Origin: an uncultured Christensenella sp.
GTDB lineage: Bacteria; Bacillota; Clostridia; Christensenellales; Borkfalkiaceae
Assembly (NCBI GenBank): GCA_910585785.1
Contig: CAJUEV010000016.1
Span: 1 to 28,552 of the forward strand
DNA length: 28,552 nucleotides
Direction of reading: 5' to 3'
Of the stretch, positions 8,065 to 16,585 are shown piece by piece. A program made the translations under genes and the position numbers. Under the pieces are notes generated by a model that worked only from the letters and a program-made list of their open reading frames with translations, had not been told where the DNA came from and did no database searches. Each line of letters opens with the position of its first letter. The stretch's first letter is position 1.

Positions 8065-8222
8065 GAATAAAATATAAAATTTTGTCTTAATATGCGGTTT
8101 TTTTTGCCGCCCGAGCAATCTTTCTGTTTTATTTCGTGCCCGAATATGCTTTAAATAACGTTATTCGCCGCACAATCAGTTTGGACTTTTCGCAAGGTTT
8201 TAATTCGTTATGCCCAATTCTG
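8065..8222. other. Divergent intergenic region, upstream parts
   Basis: Between the promoters of the - strand membrane protein and the + strand PucR-type gene (whole gap 7944-8270). AT-rich; no ORF, RNA gene or strong inverted repeat was seen in it. Confidence 0.5.
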
Positions 8223-8251
8223 TTGATTTAAAACCGCGCGTCTGATATAAT
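8223..8251 (+). promoter_or_regulatory. SigA-type promoter of the PucR-type HTH gene
   Basis: TTGATT (8223-8228), 17-base spacer, perfect TATAAT (8246-8251). Transcription would begin only about a dozen bases before the AAGGAG ribosome binding site. Confidence 0.75.
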
Positions 8252-8270
8252 TGTTTTCAAGGAGAATTTT

Positions 8271-8681
8271 ATGGGCGAAAACAACCGCTTGGGCGAAGAA
8301 AAAATTTTGTGTACCGAAAAGGACGAAAGCGCGCGTGATATGCCTTGTTTAAGCGTGAACGAGGGCGAAAAAAACACGCCTGTGATAAATTTATGCGCCG
8401 TTGCCTATAATTTGCCGCAACCGGTGAAAGAACAACTGCTTTCCGCCTTCGATTTGAAGAAATTTGCAAAGATTTTCGAGGATGAAAGTATGATGCTTAC
8501 GGCAAAAACCTTTATTGCAAGCGGAATGAACGTTTCGGTTGCCGCGCGCAAACTTTATATGCACCGTAATACCCTTATGTACAGGCTGGGTTTAATACGC
8601 CGCAAGACGGGGCTGGACTTAAAAAATTTTGAAATGGCGGTAACTTTTGAGGTTTTGCACCTGCTTTATCTTACTAAATAA
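8271..8681 (+). CDS. Stand-alone PucR/CdaR-type helix-turn-helix protein
   Basis: The 136-residue product has a C-terminal domain (about residues 75-134) of the PucR/CdaR (HTH_30) type: a long helix, SGMNVSVAARKLYMHRNTLMYRL as the HTH, and TGLDLKNFEMAV after it. In known family members this DNA-binding domain sits at the end of a 400-600-residue sensor regulator. Here the sensory part is missing and only ~70 non-conserved residues precede it. A strong AAGGAG and consensus promoter lie upstream, so it looks like an intact small regulator and not a broken gene. The S41 protease gene follows 40 bases downstream. Target genes are unknown. Confidence 0.8.
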   Translation: MGENNRLGEEKILCTEKDESARDMPCLSVNEGEKNTPVINLCAVAYNLPQPVKEQLLSAFDLKKFAKIFEDESMMLTAKTFIASGMNVSVAARKLYMHRNTLMYRLGLIRRKTGLDLKNFEMAVTFEVLHLLYLTK

Positions 8682-8721
8682 CGAAATATTATCGTAAAAA
8701 AGGAAATATAATAAAGTTGTT

Positions 8722-10059
8722 ATGAATAAATCGTCTTTAACGGCAAAAAGAATAATTGCGGTTGTCGCAGCGGTGCTGCTTACCGCGGCGGTGTTTGCCG
8801 CGGGCTATTTTACGCGCAAATTTACGCAGCCTGCGTACGTTTCGTCCTACGAATGGGCGGTAAAAACAATAAAAAACAATTATTTTTACGATTTTGACGC
8901 GCGCGCCGCGGAAGGACGCTCGTTAAAAGAAATAGGCGGTATGCTTGATAAATACTCGGCGTACTATACCGCGGAAGAATACAAAGCGCTTATACGCGAC
9001 AACGAGGGCGAAAAAAGCGGTTTGGGAATATCTTACAATTTTATTCCCGACGAGGGCGCGCGCATAATTTCCGTTTTCGGCAACTCGCCCGCTTATTTAA
9101 GCGGCTTGCGCACGGGCGAAACGTTGCAAAAAGGCGCGTTTACCGATGAAAACGGCGAAAAAACCGTGACTTTCCGTTCTTCCGCCGAACTTACCGCTTT
9201 TATCGACGCGCGCGAAACGGGCGAAAAATTCAGTCTTATAAACGACGAGGGGCGGTCTTTCACGCTTTCCAAGGAGGTTTACGCCGCAAGTTACGTGTTT
9301 TACGCCACCGCGGACTCTGCGTGGGAGGTGCGCTACAACAACGGCTCGGGCGAGCCCGCGCTTGTGGAATCGCCGCAGGATAAAATAAGTTTTTTGCCTA
9401 AAAACGCCGCTTACGTCAAACTCAATCAGTTTTACGGTGGCGCGGGCGAAGAATTTGACAGGGTTATAGAAAAATTCAACGCCGAAAACCGCACTTCGCT
9501 TATACTCGATTTGCGCAACAACGGCGGGGGATACGTTTCGGTTATGCAGGACATCGCCGGCAATTTCACTTCGTCCGAAACGGATAAATCCTGCACGGCT
9601 ATGACCGCCATATATAAAAACGGGCGCAAAGAAAAGTATAATTGCGTACGCAAAAGCGGTAACGGGCTTATAAAAAAGGATACGCAGGTTTACGTGCTTG
9701 CAAACTCGGGCACGGCAAGCGCTTCCGAGGCGTTGATAGGCGTGCTGGTGAGTTACGGCTTTTTGAAGTATGAAAACATATTTTTATCCGATTATTCCGA
9801 AAAATATCTTGATTTTGCGGGGAAAGACGCCAAAACCGCGCAAAGTTACGGCAAAGGAATAATGCAAAGCACGTTTGTGCGCCCGTTTACAAAAGAGGCG
9901 TTGAAGCTTACCACGGCGCAAATTTATTGGCCGAACGGAAAATGTATACACGACGTAGGCTTAACCAAGCAGGACGGTTGCCGCCTTGCCCCCGCCGAAT
10001 GGACCGCCACAAAGGGCGATAGCGAACTTGAAGCAGTTTGCTCGACGTATTTAAAATAA
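8722..10059 (+). CDS. S41-family carboxyl-terminal processing protease (CtpA-like)
   Basis: Cell-envelope serine protease of 445 residues. One membrane anchor (about residues 11-30) precedes the extracytoplasmic part. A PDZ-like segment follows (GLGISYNF ... SPAYLSGLRTGETL, about 95-135). The S41 core has LDLRNNGGGYV (about 258-268), the nucleophile region NSGTASASE (328-336, Ser333 or Ser335) and YGKG with Lys378 as the likely general base. Between Ser and Lys there is a longer loop than in typical CtpA. AGGAAA is about 15 bases before the ATG, which is loose. Substrates unknown; related proteins cleave regulatory or envelope proteins. Confidence 0.9.
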   Translation: MNKSSLTAKRIIAVVAAVLLTAAVFAAGYFTRKFTQPAYVSSYEWAVKTIKNNYFYDFDARAAEGRSLKEIGGMLDKYSAYYTAEEYKALIRDNEGEKSGLGISYNFIPDEGARIISVFGNSPAYLSGLRTGETLQKGAFTDENGEKTVTFRSSAELTAFIDARETGEKFSLINDEGRSFTLSKEVYAASYVFYATADSAWEVRYNNGSGEPALVESPQDKISFLPKNAAYVKLNQFYGGAGEEFDRVIEKFNAENRTSLILDLRNNGGGYVSVMQDIAGNFTSSETDKSCTAMTAIYKNGRKEKYNCVRKSGNGLIKKDTQVYVLANSGTASASEALIGVLVSYGFLKYENIFLSDYSEKYLDFAGKDAKTAQSYGKGIMQSTFVRPFTKEALKLTTAQIYWPNGKCIHDVGLTKQDGCRLAPAEWTATKGDSELEAVCSTYLK

Positions 10060-10196
10060 AACGGGCAAAAAATAAAAATTGCGGCTTGTATTTCAACAAA
10101 CCGCGCTTGAATTTGACAACCCGTAATATTTGCGCTTGGTATAAATCCTGCGCTATGATAATTGATATATTAAAATAATGTAAAAAGTCAATACGT

Positions 10197-10228
10197 AAAC
10201 GCCCCGTTGTCGTTTCAACGGGGCGTTT
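10197..10228. terminator. Bidirectional terminator between S41 protease and minE
   Basis: A perfect 13-bp stem (AAACGCCCCGTTG / CAACGGGGCGTTT, 6-base loop) lies between the convergent genes, 137 bases after the protease and 78 bases after minE. The A/T ends supply short T-runs in both directions. Confidence 0.8.
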
Positions 10229-10306
10229 ATTTGCAAATAATCGGTTGGTTACTGCAAATTCAATATATAAAAGCTGCGGGCGCCGTAATTTGTCGCGTTT
10301 TCAATA

Positions 10307-10522
10307 TCAAATTACGGGACTTTTGGGCGATTTTATTCTGCGCGAGGTAAAAATTACGCAAACAAGAAAACCGCCGTCGGCGCGCGTGACTTCAAGCGTG
10401 GCGTCGCCGTCGCACTCAAAATATTCTTCCGCAACTTTTTTAAGGTCCTTTAAAAACAGCGCTTTTTCCGCTTCGGACATACCGTCCCTGTCCAGCGCAA
10501 GAATTCTGTCCGTCTTAATCAT
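10307..10522 (-). CDS. minE: MinE-like cell division topological factor (short)
   Basis: MinE stimulates the MinD ATPase and sets the position of the division inhibitor. The 71-residue product aligns by eye with the MinE core: RILALDRDGMSEAEKALF, then DLKKVAEEYFE and a C-terminal strand pair. It begins at about residue 19-20 of the E. coli protein, so the amphipathic membrane-targeting N-terminus is missing. A stop codon lies seven codons upstream in frame and no alternative start exists, so it is not a mis-called start. Its ATG overlaps the minD stop (ATGA), which strongly supports the assignment. Confidence 0.7.
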   Translation of the reverse strand: MIKTDRILALDRDGMSEAEKALFLKDLKKVAEEYFECDGDATLEVTRADGGFLVCVIFTSRRIKSPKSPVI

Positions 10523-11250
10523 ATTTTTTCCCTCATCTTTCTTTTAAAATATCCGCTTACCCCTACGTAGCGCGCAAGTACGTTGCAAACGCCTTCTTTT
10601 TTGCCGGAAACCGCTTCCGCGGCAATTTTAAACGCCTTTGAAGTGGCGGATTTGCATTTTCCCGCGGAAATTGTAAGGTCTTCGGGAATAACCGCCGTAA
10701 GCGGCATATGTAAAACCGCGGCTATTTCGTGCGCCGTCATAATTTCACCGTTTAAAATTTGTCCGCCGCAAATTTTGTTTACCGCAAGCCCCACGTTTTT
10801 TATCCCGCCGTCGGTTAGCATACTGCGGCAGCAGTCGGCGCTTTTTACGGAAGGTAAAAACGGTTCGGTGACTATAATCGCCCTGTCGCAGACGTTTTTT
10901 GCTATTTTGTCCAGCAAAACGTAGTCAAAAAGCCCGTCCACGTCGGCAACGGCGCGCTCCGCCGCGGATAAATCTTTAAGTCCCGCGGAGGGCATAAAGC
11001 ACAAACCGCTTATTTTAGGATGGGTAAGCAGCGTCTGTTTCGCCCTGCACGCGCCCTTTTCATAGTCCGCAAGGGTATATACCTGCATATTCGAAAGTCC
11101 GCCCGCAACCGTCGCGCATCCGCTTATAACGTCGCCGTCAACAATAAGCGTGCGTTCGCCCATTTCGGCAAGCGCGGCGCCCAAACCTATGCAAAAGGTG
11201 GTTACGCCCGTGCCGCCCTTTAAACTTGTAACGTAAATTTTTGTCGCCAT
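10519..11250 (-). CDS. minD: MinD-like ATPase with altered P-loop
   Basis: Membrane-associated ParA/MinD-family ATPase for division-site placement, 243 residues. Motifs: deviant Walker A KGGTGVTT (Lys11 to Thr18), switch I VDGDVISG, Walker B-like FDYVLLD, then VNKICGG and VIPED, which is the MinD signature, and a basic amphipathic tail ending KRKMREKI. The second P-loop Lys of KGGxGKT is Val16 (codon GTA), so nucleotide hydrolysis may be impaired; the signature Lys11 is kept. I prefer ATG at 11250 over GTG at 11256. It is followed by overlapping minE and is divergent from yqfC. Confidence 0.85.
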   Translation of the reverse strand: MATKIYVTSLKGGTGVTTFCIGLGAALAEMGERTLIVDGDVISGCATVAGGLSNMQVYTLADYEKGACRAKQTLLTHPKISGLCFMPSAGLKDLSAAERAVADVDGLFDYVLLDKIAKNVCDRAIIVTEPFLPSVKSADCCRSMLTDGGIKNVGLAVNKICGGQILNGEIMTAHEIAAVLHMPLTAVIPEDLTISAGKCKSATSKAFKIAAEAVSGKKEGVCNVLARYVGVSGYFKRKMREKI

Positions 11251-11415
11251 AATCACGATTTTAAGCCTGCGGATTACAAAAATTAAGGCTTATTTTGTTA
11301 AAAAATAAATTTTATGGAAAAACGTTTTGGCGCTTGCGGCAAATTTTGAAGTTTGCCGCGCTTTTGCAGACGTCGGCGGCGGTATACGCGCAAGGGCGCG
11401 GGCATAGAATACTGT

Positions 11416-11664
11416 ATGAAACTTTTGGAACAAATTTTAAGCGAGTTGGGCGGCGACACGCTTAAATCGTTTACGGTGGTGCCCGACTTCGGCGGGTATT
11501 TCCGCAGCATAAAAACGGTAAGCGATTTTTCCGCCGAAAAAATAGTGCTTGTGCAGCGCCGCGCCGTAATAACGGTCGAGGGCGAAAATCTTGAAATAGG
11601 CAGCTATTTCGAGCAGGACGTTCTTATAAAGGGCGCGATAAAGGCGGTGAAAATTGAAAAATAA
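11416..11664 (+). CDS. yqfC: YqfC-like sporulation-associated protein
   Basis: Small protein of unknown biochemical role that sits directly upstream of yqfD in spore-formers and relatives. From ATG at 11416 it has 82 residues: a short helix (KLLEQILSELGG), then beta-rich repeats ending in IEVGSYFEQ-like and VLIKGAIKAVKIEK, matching the YqfC end pattern (LLIxGxIxxV). A TTG at 11353 would add 21 Arg-rich residues with no support, so the shorter form is preferred, though its ribosome binding site is weak. It overlaps yqfD by 11 bases. Confidence 0.75.
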   Translation: MKLLEQILSELGGDTLKSFTVVPDFGGYFRSIKTVSDFSAEKIVLVQRRAVITVEGENLEIGSYFEQDVLIKGAIKAVKIEK

Positions 11665-12547
11665 TTTAACGCAGATAAGCGTTGTTTCCACTGCGGAAGC
11701 GGCGCTTAAAAAACTTAAAAAGGCGGAAATCGCCGCCTACGATTGCAAAAAGCGCGGGGCGGAATTTGTATTTAACGTAAAAGACAAAGATATAAAAAAA
11801 GTTTTTGCAATTTTCGATAAGCCGTGTTATAATGTCGCCGTAAAGCAAAACAGCCGCGTACGCAAATTTTTTTCGTTTGCAAAGTTGCGCGCGGGTCTTT
11901 TTGCGGGCGCGGCGCTGTTTGTGGCGCTTGCCGCTTGCGCCAATTCGTTTATTTTGAAGATAGAGGTGGGCGGCAGCGGCAGTTATCTGGAACCGGACGT
12001 GCGCAGAATTATCGCGGACGAGGGCGCGGGCGAGTTTAAGCCGTTTTCCGCGCTTAACAAACCGGTGGCTACGGGCAGAATTCTTGCGTTGCCGCAGGTT
12101 ACGTTTTGCAACATTCAGCGCAAAGGCAGCGTGCTGGTGGTGGACGTGCGCGTGGACGAGGAGCACTCTGACTCTGCCGACAACCGCGCTTTGGTTTCCG
12201 ACGCGGACGGCATAGTAAAAAACATTGTAGCCGTTTGCGGAACGCCCGCCGTTTCGGTAGGCGACTCCGTTAAAAAGGGCGACACTCTTATTTATGCGCA
12301 TATGCTTTCGGGCGAGGAATACATAGATTGTCTTGCTGCGGGATACGCCGAAATCGAGTGCGCGCGTACCGCCGAATACTTCGCCGAGGAAGAAAGCGAG
12401 GAAAATCTTAAAAAAGCGTACGCTTCGCTTTTGCTGGAAGACGGGGAAATTTTAACAAGAAAACATACCGTAAAACCTTCAAGCGGAGGGGTTACGTACG
12501 TTATAGAATTTACTTATTTGCATAAGTTAAGTATAAATCTAAGTTGA
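11654..12547 (+). CDS. yqfD: YqfD-like sporulation membrane protein
   Basis: The 297-residue protein begins at TTG inside yqfC, with GGCGGTG just upstream. It has a cytoplasmic N-terminal ~75 residues, one clear membrane helix (about 77-97, AGLFAGAALFVALAACA) and an outer part with IKVG-like, ALPQVTFCNIQRKGSVLVV and DADGIVKNIVAVCGTPAVSVGDSVKKGDTLI. The last is the characteristic YqfD segment. It is shorter than B. subtilis YqfD (about 400). Function in sporulation is known only from mutants of relatives. First genes of the phoH-era cluster. Confidence 0.85.
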   Translation: MKNNLTQISVVSTAEAALKKLKKAEIAAYDCKKRGAEFVFNVKDKDIKKVFAIFDKPCYNVAVKQNSRVRKFFSFAKLRAGLFAGAALFVALAACANSFILKIEVGGSGSYLEPDVRRIIADEGAGEFKPFSALNKPVATGRILALPQVTFCNIQRKGSVLVVDVRVDEEHSDSADNRALVSDADGIVKNIVAVCGTPAVSVGDSVKKGDTLIYAHMLSGEEYIDCLAAGYAEIECARTAEYFAEEESEENLKKAYASLLLEDGEILTRKHTVKPSSGGVTYVIEFTYLHKLSINLS

Positions 12548-12567
12548 TTTAAAACTGCGAAAAATTA

Positions 12568-13557
12568 ATGAATAATCAAAGTACAAGAAAAATAAACGCA
12601 GGCAACGCGGACAAACTTCAACGCGTGCTGGGCACTTTTGACGAAAATTTAAACGTTATTATGCAGGAACTCGGCGTTATAATACGCGTGGACGGGGTAA
12701 ACGTTGTAATAACGGGCGCGGAAGAAAAAGCCGTTCAGGCGGCTTCCGTTGTGGAAAATTTGCTTGCGCTGGCTGAAAACGGCGAAAGTCTGGACAGGGG
12801 ACGCACGCAATACTGCGTTGAACTTGCAAAAGAGGGCAAGGCGGGCGACATAAAAAAACTTTCGTCCGGCACGGTTGCCATAACTTCAAGAGGCAAGCCC
12901 GTAAAATGCAAGACGGTGGGACAGAAAAAGTACGTGGACGAAATAAAAAACAAGTCCGTGGTTTTCGGAATAGGTCCCGCGGGCACGGGCAAAACGTACC
13001 TTGCCGTTTGTCTTGCCGTACAGGCTTACAAGCAAAAACAGGCGGATAAAATTATTTTGACCCGCCCCGCGGTGGAAGCGGGTGAAAAACTTGGCTTTTT
13101 ACCCGGCGATTTGCAAACTAAGGTTGACCCCTATCTGCGTCCGCTGTACGACGCGTTGCAGGAAATGCTTGGGCTTGAAACTTACGCAAAACTGATGGAG
13201 CGCGGCTCGATAGAAATAGCCCCGCTTGCCTATATGCGCGGGAGAACGCTTTCAAACGCGTTTATAATATTGGACGAAGCGCAAAACGCCACGCGCGAGC
13301 AGATGAAAATGTTTTTGACAAGGCTTGGCGACGGCAGTAAAATGGTGGTGACGGGAGACGTTACGCAAATAGATTTGCCCGACGGCAAAAAAAGCGGGCT
13401 TGAACACGCTGCGCGCGTGCTTAAAGACGTTGAGGGGATAGGAATAGTTTATTTAACCGATAAAGACGTGGTGCGCAATCCGCTGGTTATGAGCATAGTG
13501 CGAGCGTACGAGGCGGAAGCCGCCAAATATAACAAAAAAGACGAAAACAAAGATTGA
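12568..13557 (+). CDS. phoH: PhoH-family ATPase
   Basis: Cytoplasmic P-loop ATPase, 329 residues. The N-terminal ~75 residues look KH-like (LGVIIRVDGVNVVITG), then Walker A GPAGTGKT at 136-143, the conserved TRPAVEAGEKLGFLPGD segment, Walker B IILDEAQN at about 232-239 and LTRLGDGSKMVVTGD. This is the conserved PhoH pattern next to ybeY, suggesting a role in RNA processing, though its true substrate is unsettled in the family. It follows yqfD by 20 bases and has a weak ribosome binding site. Confidence 0.94.
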   Translation: MNNQSTRKINAGNADKLQRVLGTFDENLNVIMQELGVIIRVDGVNVVITGAEEKAVQAASVVENLLALAENGESLDRGRTQYCVELAKEGKAGDIKKLSSGTVAITSRGKPVKCKTVGQKKYVDEIKNKSVVFGIGPAGTGKTYLAVCLAVQAYKQKQADKIILTRPAVEAGEKLGFLPGDLQTKVDPYLRPLYDALQEMLGLETYAKLMERGSIEIAPLAYMRGRTLSNAFIILDEAQNATREQMKMFLTRLGDGSKMVVTGDVTQIDLPDGKKSGLEHAARVLKDVEGIGIVYLTDKDVVRNPLVMSIVRAYEAEAAKYNKKDENKD

Positions 13558-13579
13558 CGTTTTACTTTCGGAGGAAATT

Positions 13580-15076
13580 TTGAAAACGAAACTGACAAAA
13601 AAGGAAATAGGTTTAAGCATTTTTACAACCGCGACCGTGTACGTAGGTTTGCTTGGCGTTATGTTCCTTATGGCTTTAATAAATCTTGTCGGAACGGACG
13701 TAACTTTTAAAATATTTTTCGAAAGACAATATAAGCATATGATACCCGTGGGCGTTTCAACCGCGCTGCTGACGGGCATATTTTACGTTTATATGTTTTT
13801 TGAAAACAAAAACGTTTTGGCAAAGAGTTCTAAAATAATAGAGCTGTATTTGATGCTTTATATCGCGTTGCTGCTTTGCAACGTCATAGGCAAGTTTGTT
13901 GCGCCCACGGCTCGTCCGCTGCTTTTCTTCGCGCTTATGGCGGCTATGGTTTTACGCCGTAAGGACGCCATTTTTATGAACGTGGTGTTCGCGCTGATAA
14001 TATTCATTTTCAACCGTTTTTTAAACAGCGCGGACGTGACTATGGACGACAACGGTTCGCAGCTGGTAATAGGCGTGGGCTCTATTGCGATGATTGAAAG
14101 TTTTGCAAGTTTGCTTACCTGCTTCTGCTGCGGAATAATAGGCGTGCTTGTTTTAAAACGAATAAAAACGCGTATTGCTTGCGTAATGCTTGCGGTTGCG
14201 CTGTTCGGACCCGTCGCGCTTATAAACATAGTCGTTCAGTTTCCCTCAAACGTGGGCTGGCAGGAAGGCTTGGGAATAGTTATGTACAGCGCGTTCGACT
14301 GTCTGTTTTCCGTGCTGGCGTTTATGTTTGCGTTGCCCATATTCGAAGGGTTGTTTTCCGAACTTACTCCCTTCCGTTTGAGAGAGCTGACTTCCGACCA
14401 CGCCAAACTTATTTCGCGATTGAAGGCAAACGCCCCCGGTACTTATAACCACTGCATAGTTGTGGCGCAGCTTGCCGAAATGTGCGCGACGGAAATAGGA
14501 GAGGACTCCGAACTTGCGCGCGCGGCGGCGTATTATCACGACGTAGGCAAACTTAAAAACCCCGAAATGTTTGCGGAAAATCAGGCGGAGTACGACTTGC
14601 ATAAAGAACTTACGCCCGAACTTTCCGTAGATATAATCCGTTCGCACACCCGCGACGGCGCAAAACTTATAAAAAAGAACCGTTTGCCGGAAATTTTTGC
14701 GGATATAGCGGTGCAGCATCACGGCACCCTGCCCATAAAATATTTTTACGCGAAAGCGCTTAAAATGAGCGACGGCGAACTTAACATAGCAAACTATTCG
14801 TATGCGGGACCCACCCCCACCACAAAGATTGCCGCTATAATTATGATAGTGGACGCGGCGGAAGCGGCAACCCGCTCGCTGCCCGACCGCTCGCCCGAAA
14901 AGGTTGAAAAACTTGTAAGCAATCTTGTGGAAGAAAGAATGAATCAGGACCAGTTTGTGGACTGCAACATTACTATGCGCGAACTTACCATAATAACGCA
15001 TACCGTTGTAAACGGGCTTACGGGCGTTTATCACTCGCGCGTGGCGTACCCAAAACTTACGTTAAAAAAGAAGTAA
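13580..15076 (+). CDS. HD-domain c-di-AMP phosphodiesterase-like membrane protein (PgpH/YqfF type, short)
   Basis: Starts at TTG with GGAGG five bases upstream. The 498-residue protein has about seven membrane helices (residues 10-260) followed by a cytoplasmic HD domain: LKANAPGTYNHCIVVAQLAE, then YYHDVGK (His320-Asp321), IIRSHTRDG and AVQHHGTLPI. This is the PgpH HD core, which degrades c-di-AMP in known members. PgpH is usually near 700 residues, with an extracellular 7TMR-HDED sensor domain before the membrane helices; that domain is absent here. Position after phoH and before ybeY is the conserved one. Confidence 0.88.
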   Translation: MKTKLTKKEIGLSIFTTATVYVGLLGVMFLMALINLVGTDVTFKIFFERQYKHMIPVGVSTALLTGIFYVYMFFENKNVLAKSSKIIELYLMLYIALLLCNVIGKFVAPTARPLLFFALMAAMVLRRKDAIFMNVVFALIIFIFNRFLNSADVTMDDNGSQLVIGVGSIAMIESFASLLTCFCCGIIGVLVLKRIKTRIACVMLAVALFGPVALINIVVQFPSNVGWQEGLGIVMYSAFDCLFSVLAFMFALPIFEGLFSELTPFRLRELTSDHAKLISRLKANAPGTYNHCIVVAQLAEMCATEIGEDSELARAAAYYHDVGKLKNPEMFAENQAEYDLHKELTPELSVDIIRSHTRDGAKLIKKNRLPEIFADIAVQHHGTLPIKYFYAKALKMSDGELNIANYSYAGPTPTTKIAAIIMIVDAAEAATRSLPDRSPEKVEKLVSNLVEERMNQDQFVDCNITMRELTIITHTVVNGLTGVYHSRVAYPKLTLKKK

Positions 15077-15082
15077 AATATT

Positions 15083-15541
15083 ATGTTGAACATTTTTTGC
15101 GAACAATTTGATTTTGCGCCTTTGGCTTCGGCTTTTGAAGGGGAGTTTGAAAGCGACTGTCCGCTTTCTGCCGAAATTATAATAACGGACGAAAACGAAA
15201 TAAAAAGACTTAACGCGGAAACTCGCGGAACGGACGCCGTAACCGACGTGCTAAGCTTTCCGTCGTTGGACGGGATACGCGGCAAAAAAATTGAAAGGGC
15301 GGCGTTTCCGTACGACGCGGACGGCGAAGGCGGGCTGTTTATTGGCAGCATAGCAATTTGCGAGGCGCGCGCAAGGCAGCAGGCGGAGGAATACGGACAC
15401 GGTTACGCGCGCGAATTGCACTACCTTGCAACGCACGGGCTTTGGCATTTGCTGGGTTACGACCATATGACGGAAGACGACAAAGCGCAGATGCGCGAAA
15501 GGGAAGAAGCGGTTTTAACAAAGTTAAATCTTACAAGATAA
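15083..15541 (+). CDS. ybeY: Endoribonuclease YbeY (rRNA maturation)
   Basis: Metal-dependent RNase for 16S rRNA 3'-end processing and ribosome quality control. The 152-residue protein has the zinc motif HGLWHLLGYDH with His118, His122 and His128. Upstream is the family segment RGTDAVTDVLSFP. It follows the HD protein by 6 bases. In many Bacillota dgkA and cdd lie between ybeY and era; here era follows directly. Confidence 0.95.
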   Translation: MLNIFCEQFDFAPLASAFEGEFESDCPLSAEIIITDENEIKRLNAETRGTDAVTDVLSFPSLDGIRGKKIERAAFPYDADGEGGLFIGSIAICEARARQQAEEYGHGYARELHYLATHGLWHLLGYDHMTEDDKAQMREREEAVLTKLNLTR

Positions 15542-15596
15542 AATTGTTTGCGCGGGCGGTTAGCGCCTGTGACAAGCGGTTTTTCGCGAGGTAAAA

Positions 15597-16475
15597 GTGA
15601 AATCAGGTTTTATAGGGGTTATTGGCAGGGCAAACGCGGGCAAAAGCACGCTTGTAAACGTGCTTGTCGGCGAAAAAGTGGCGATAGTTTCGCCCAAGCC
15701 GCAAACTACGCGCAATTCCATAATGGGCGTTTTGACGAAGGATGAATATCAGCTTGTTTTTGTCGACACCCCCGGTATTTATAAAAGCGGGCATTATCTT
15801 ACCGATTTGATGCTTAAAGCGACGGACGACGCCGCCAAGGACGTGGATTTTATATTGTTTGTTCACGACGGGCACGGCGGGTTGTCGGAAGAAGATATTG
15901 CGCTTATAAAAAAATACGCCGACGGAAAAATTCCTATGGCGCTTGCGTATACAAAAATCGATATTATGCCCAAAGAGCGCATTGCGGACGACGTAAAAAA
16001 ACTTTACGAAAGCGGAATAACGTGCGACGTGCTGCCCGTTTCCGCGCGTAAATACACCAACGTACGCAAACTTGAAAAATATCTGGCGGAGAAGATGCCG
16101 GAAGGCGGAAAAGCGATAGAGGAAGACATAGTTTCGGACAAAAGCGAAAAGTTTATGGTTGCCGAAATTATGCGCGAAAAAATTCTTTTGAAGTTTGACG
16201 AGGAAGTTCCACACGGCATAGCGATTGTTATGAACGTGTTCAAACGCAGAGAAAACGGCACTTACGAAGTCAATTTGGACATTGTTTGCGAAAAAGCCAA
16301 CCATAAAGCCATACTTATAGGCAAGCAGGGCAAGGCTATAAAGGAAGTTTCTTCGTTCGCGCGTCAGGATATGGAAAAATTTTTGGGCGCGAAGGTGTTT
16401 TTGACCACGTACGTCCGCGTTGAAGAAGATTGGCGCAACCGCCCCGGTCTTGTCAAAGATATGTTTTCGGTTTAA
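15597..16475 (+). CDS. era: GTPase Era
   Basis: Essential GTPase for 16S rRNA and 30S subunit maturation. The 292-residue product has G1 GRANAGKST (10-18), G3 DTPGIY (about 57-62), G4 TKID (about 119-122) and a C-terminal KH RNA-binding domain with LIGKQGKAIKEV. The usual Era G1 is GRPNVGKST, so Pro and Val are both Ala here, which leaves the Lys-Ser-Thr core intact. It starts at GTG with GAGG five bases before. Length and order are typical. Confidence 0.96.
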   Translation: MKSGFIGVIGRANAGKSTLVNVLVGEKVAIVSPKPQTTRNSIMGVLTKDEYQLVFVDTPGIYKSGHYLTDLMLKATDDAAKDVDFILFVHDGHGGLSEEDIALIKKYADGKIPMALAYTKIDIMPKERIADDVKKLYESGITCDVLPVSARKYTNVRKLEKYLAEKMPEGGKAIEEDIVSDKSEKFMVAEIMREKILLKFDEEVPHGIAIVMNVFKRRENGTYEVNLDIVCEKANHKAILIGKQGKAIKEVSSFARQDMEKFLGAKVFLTTYVRVEEDWRNRPGLVKDMFSV

Positions 16476-16585
16476 TGGTGAAATTTGTCGCGTTTGAAAG
16501 GCGAAAATAATTCGCTTAAATAAAACGCGTAAGTCGCCCGAATATTTTTTGCGTAAGAGCGCACTCTATTTTTAAGGAGAGCGCT

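Noticed and set aside
10113..10145. TTGACA with TATAAA before the 10197 hairpin (possible small RNA)
   Set aside because: The spacer is 21 bases, too long for a normal promoter, and only about 50 bases would be transcribed before the terminator.
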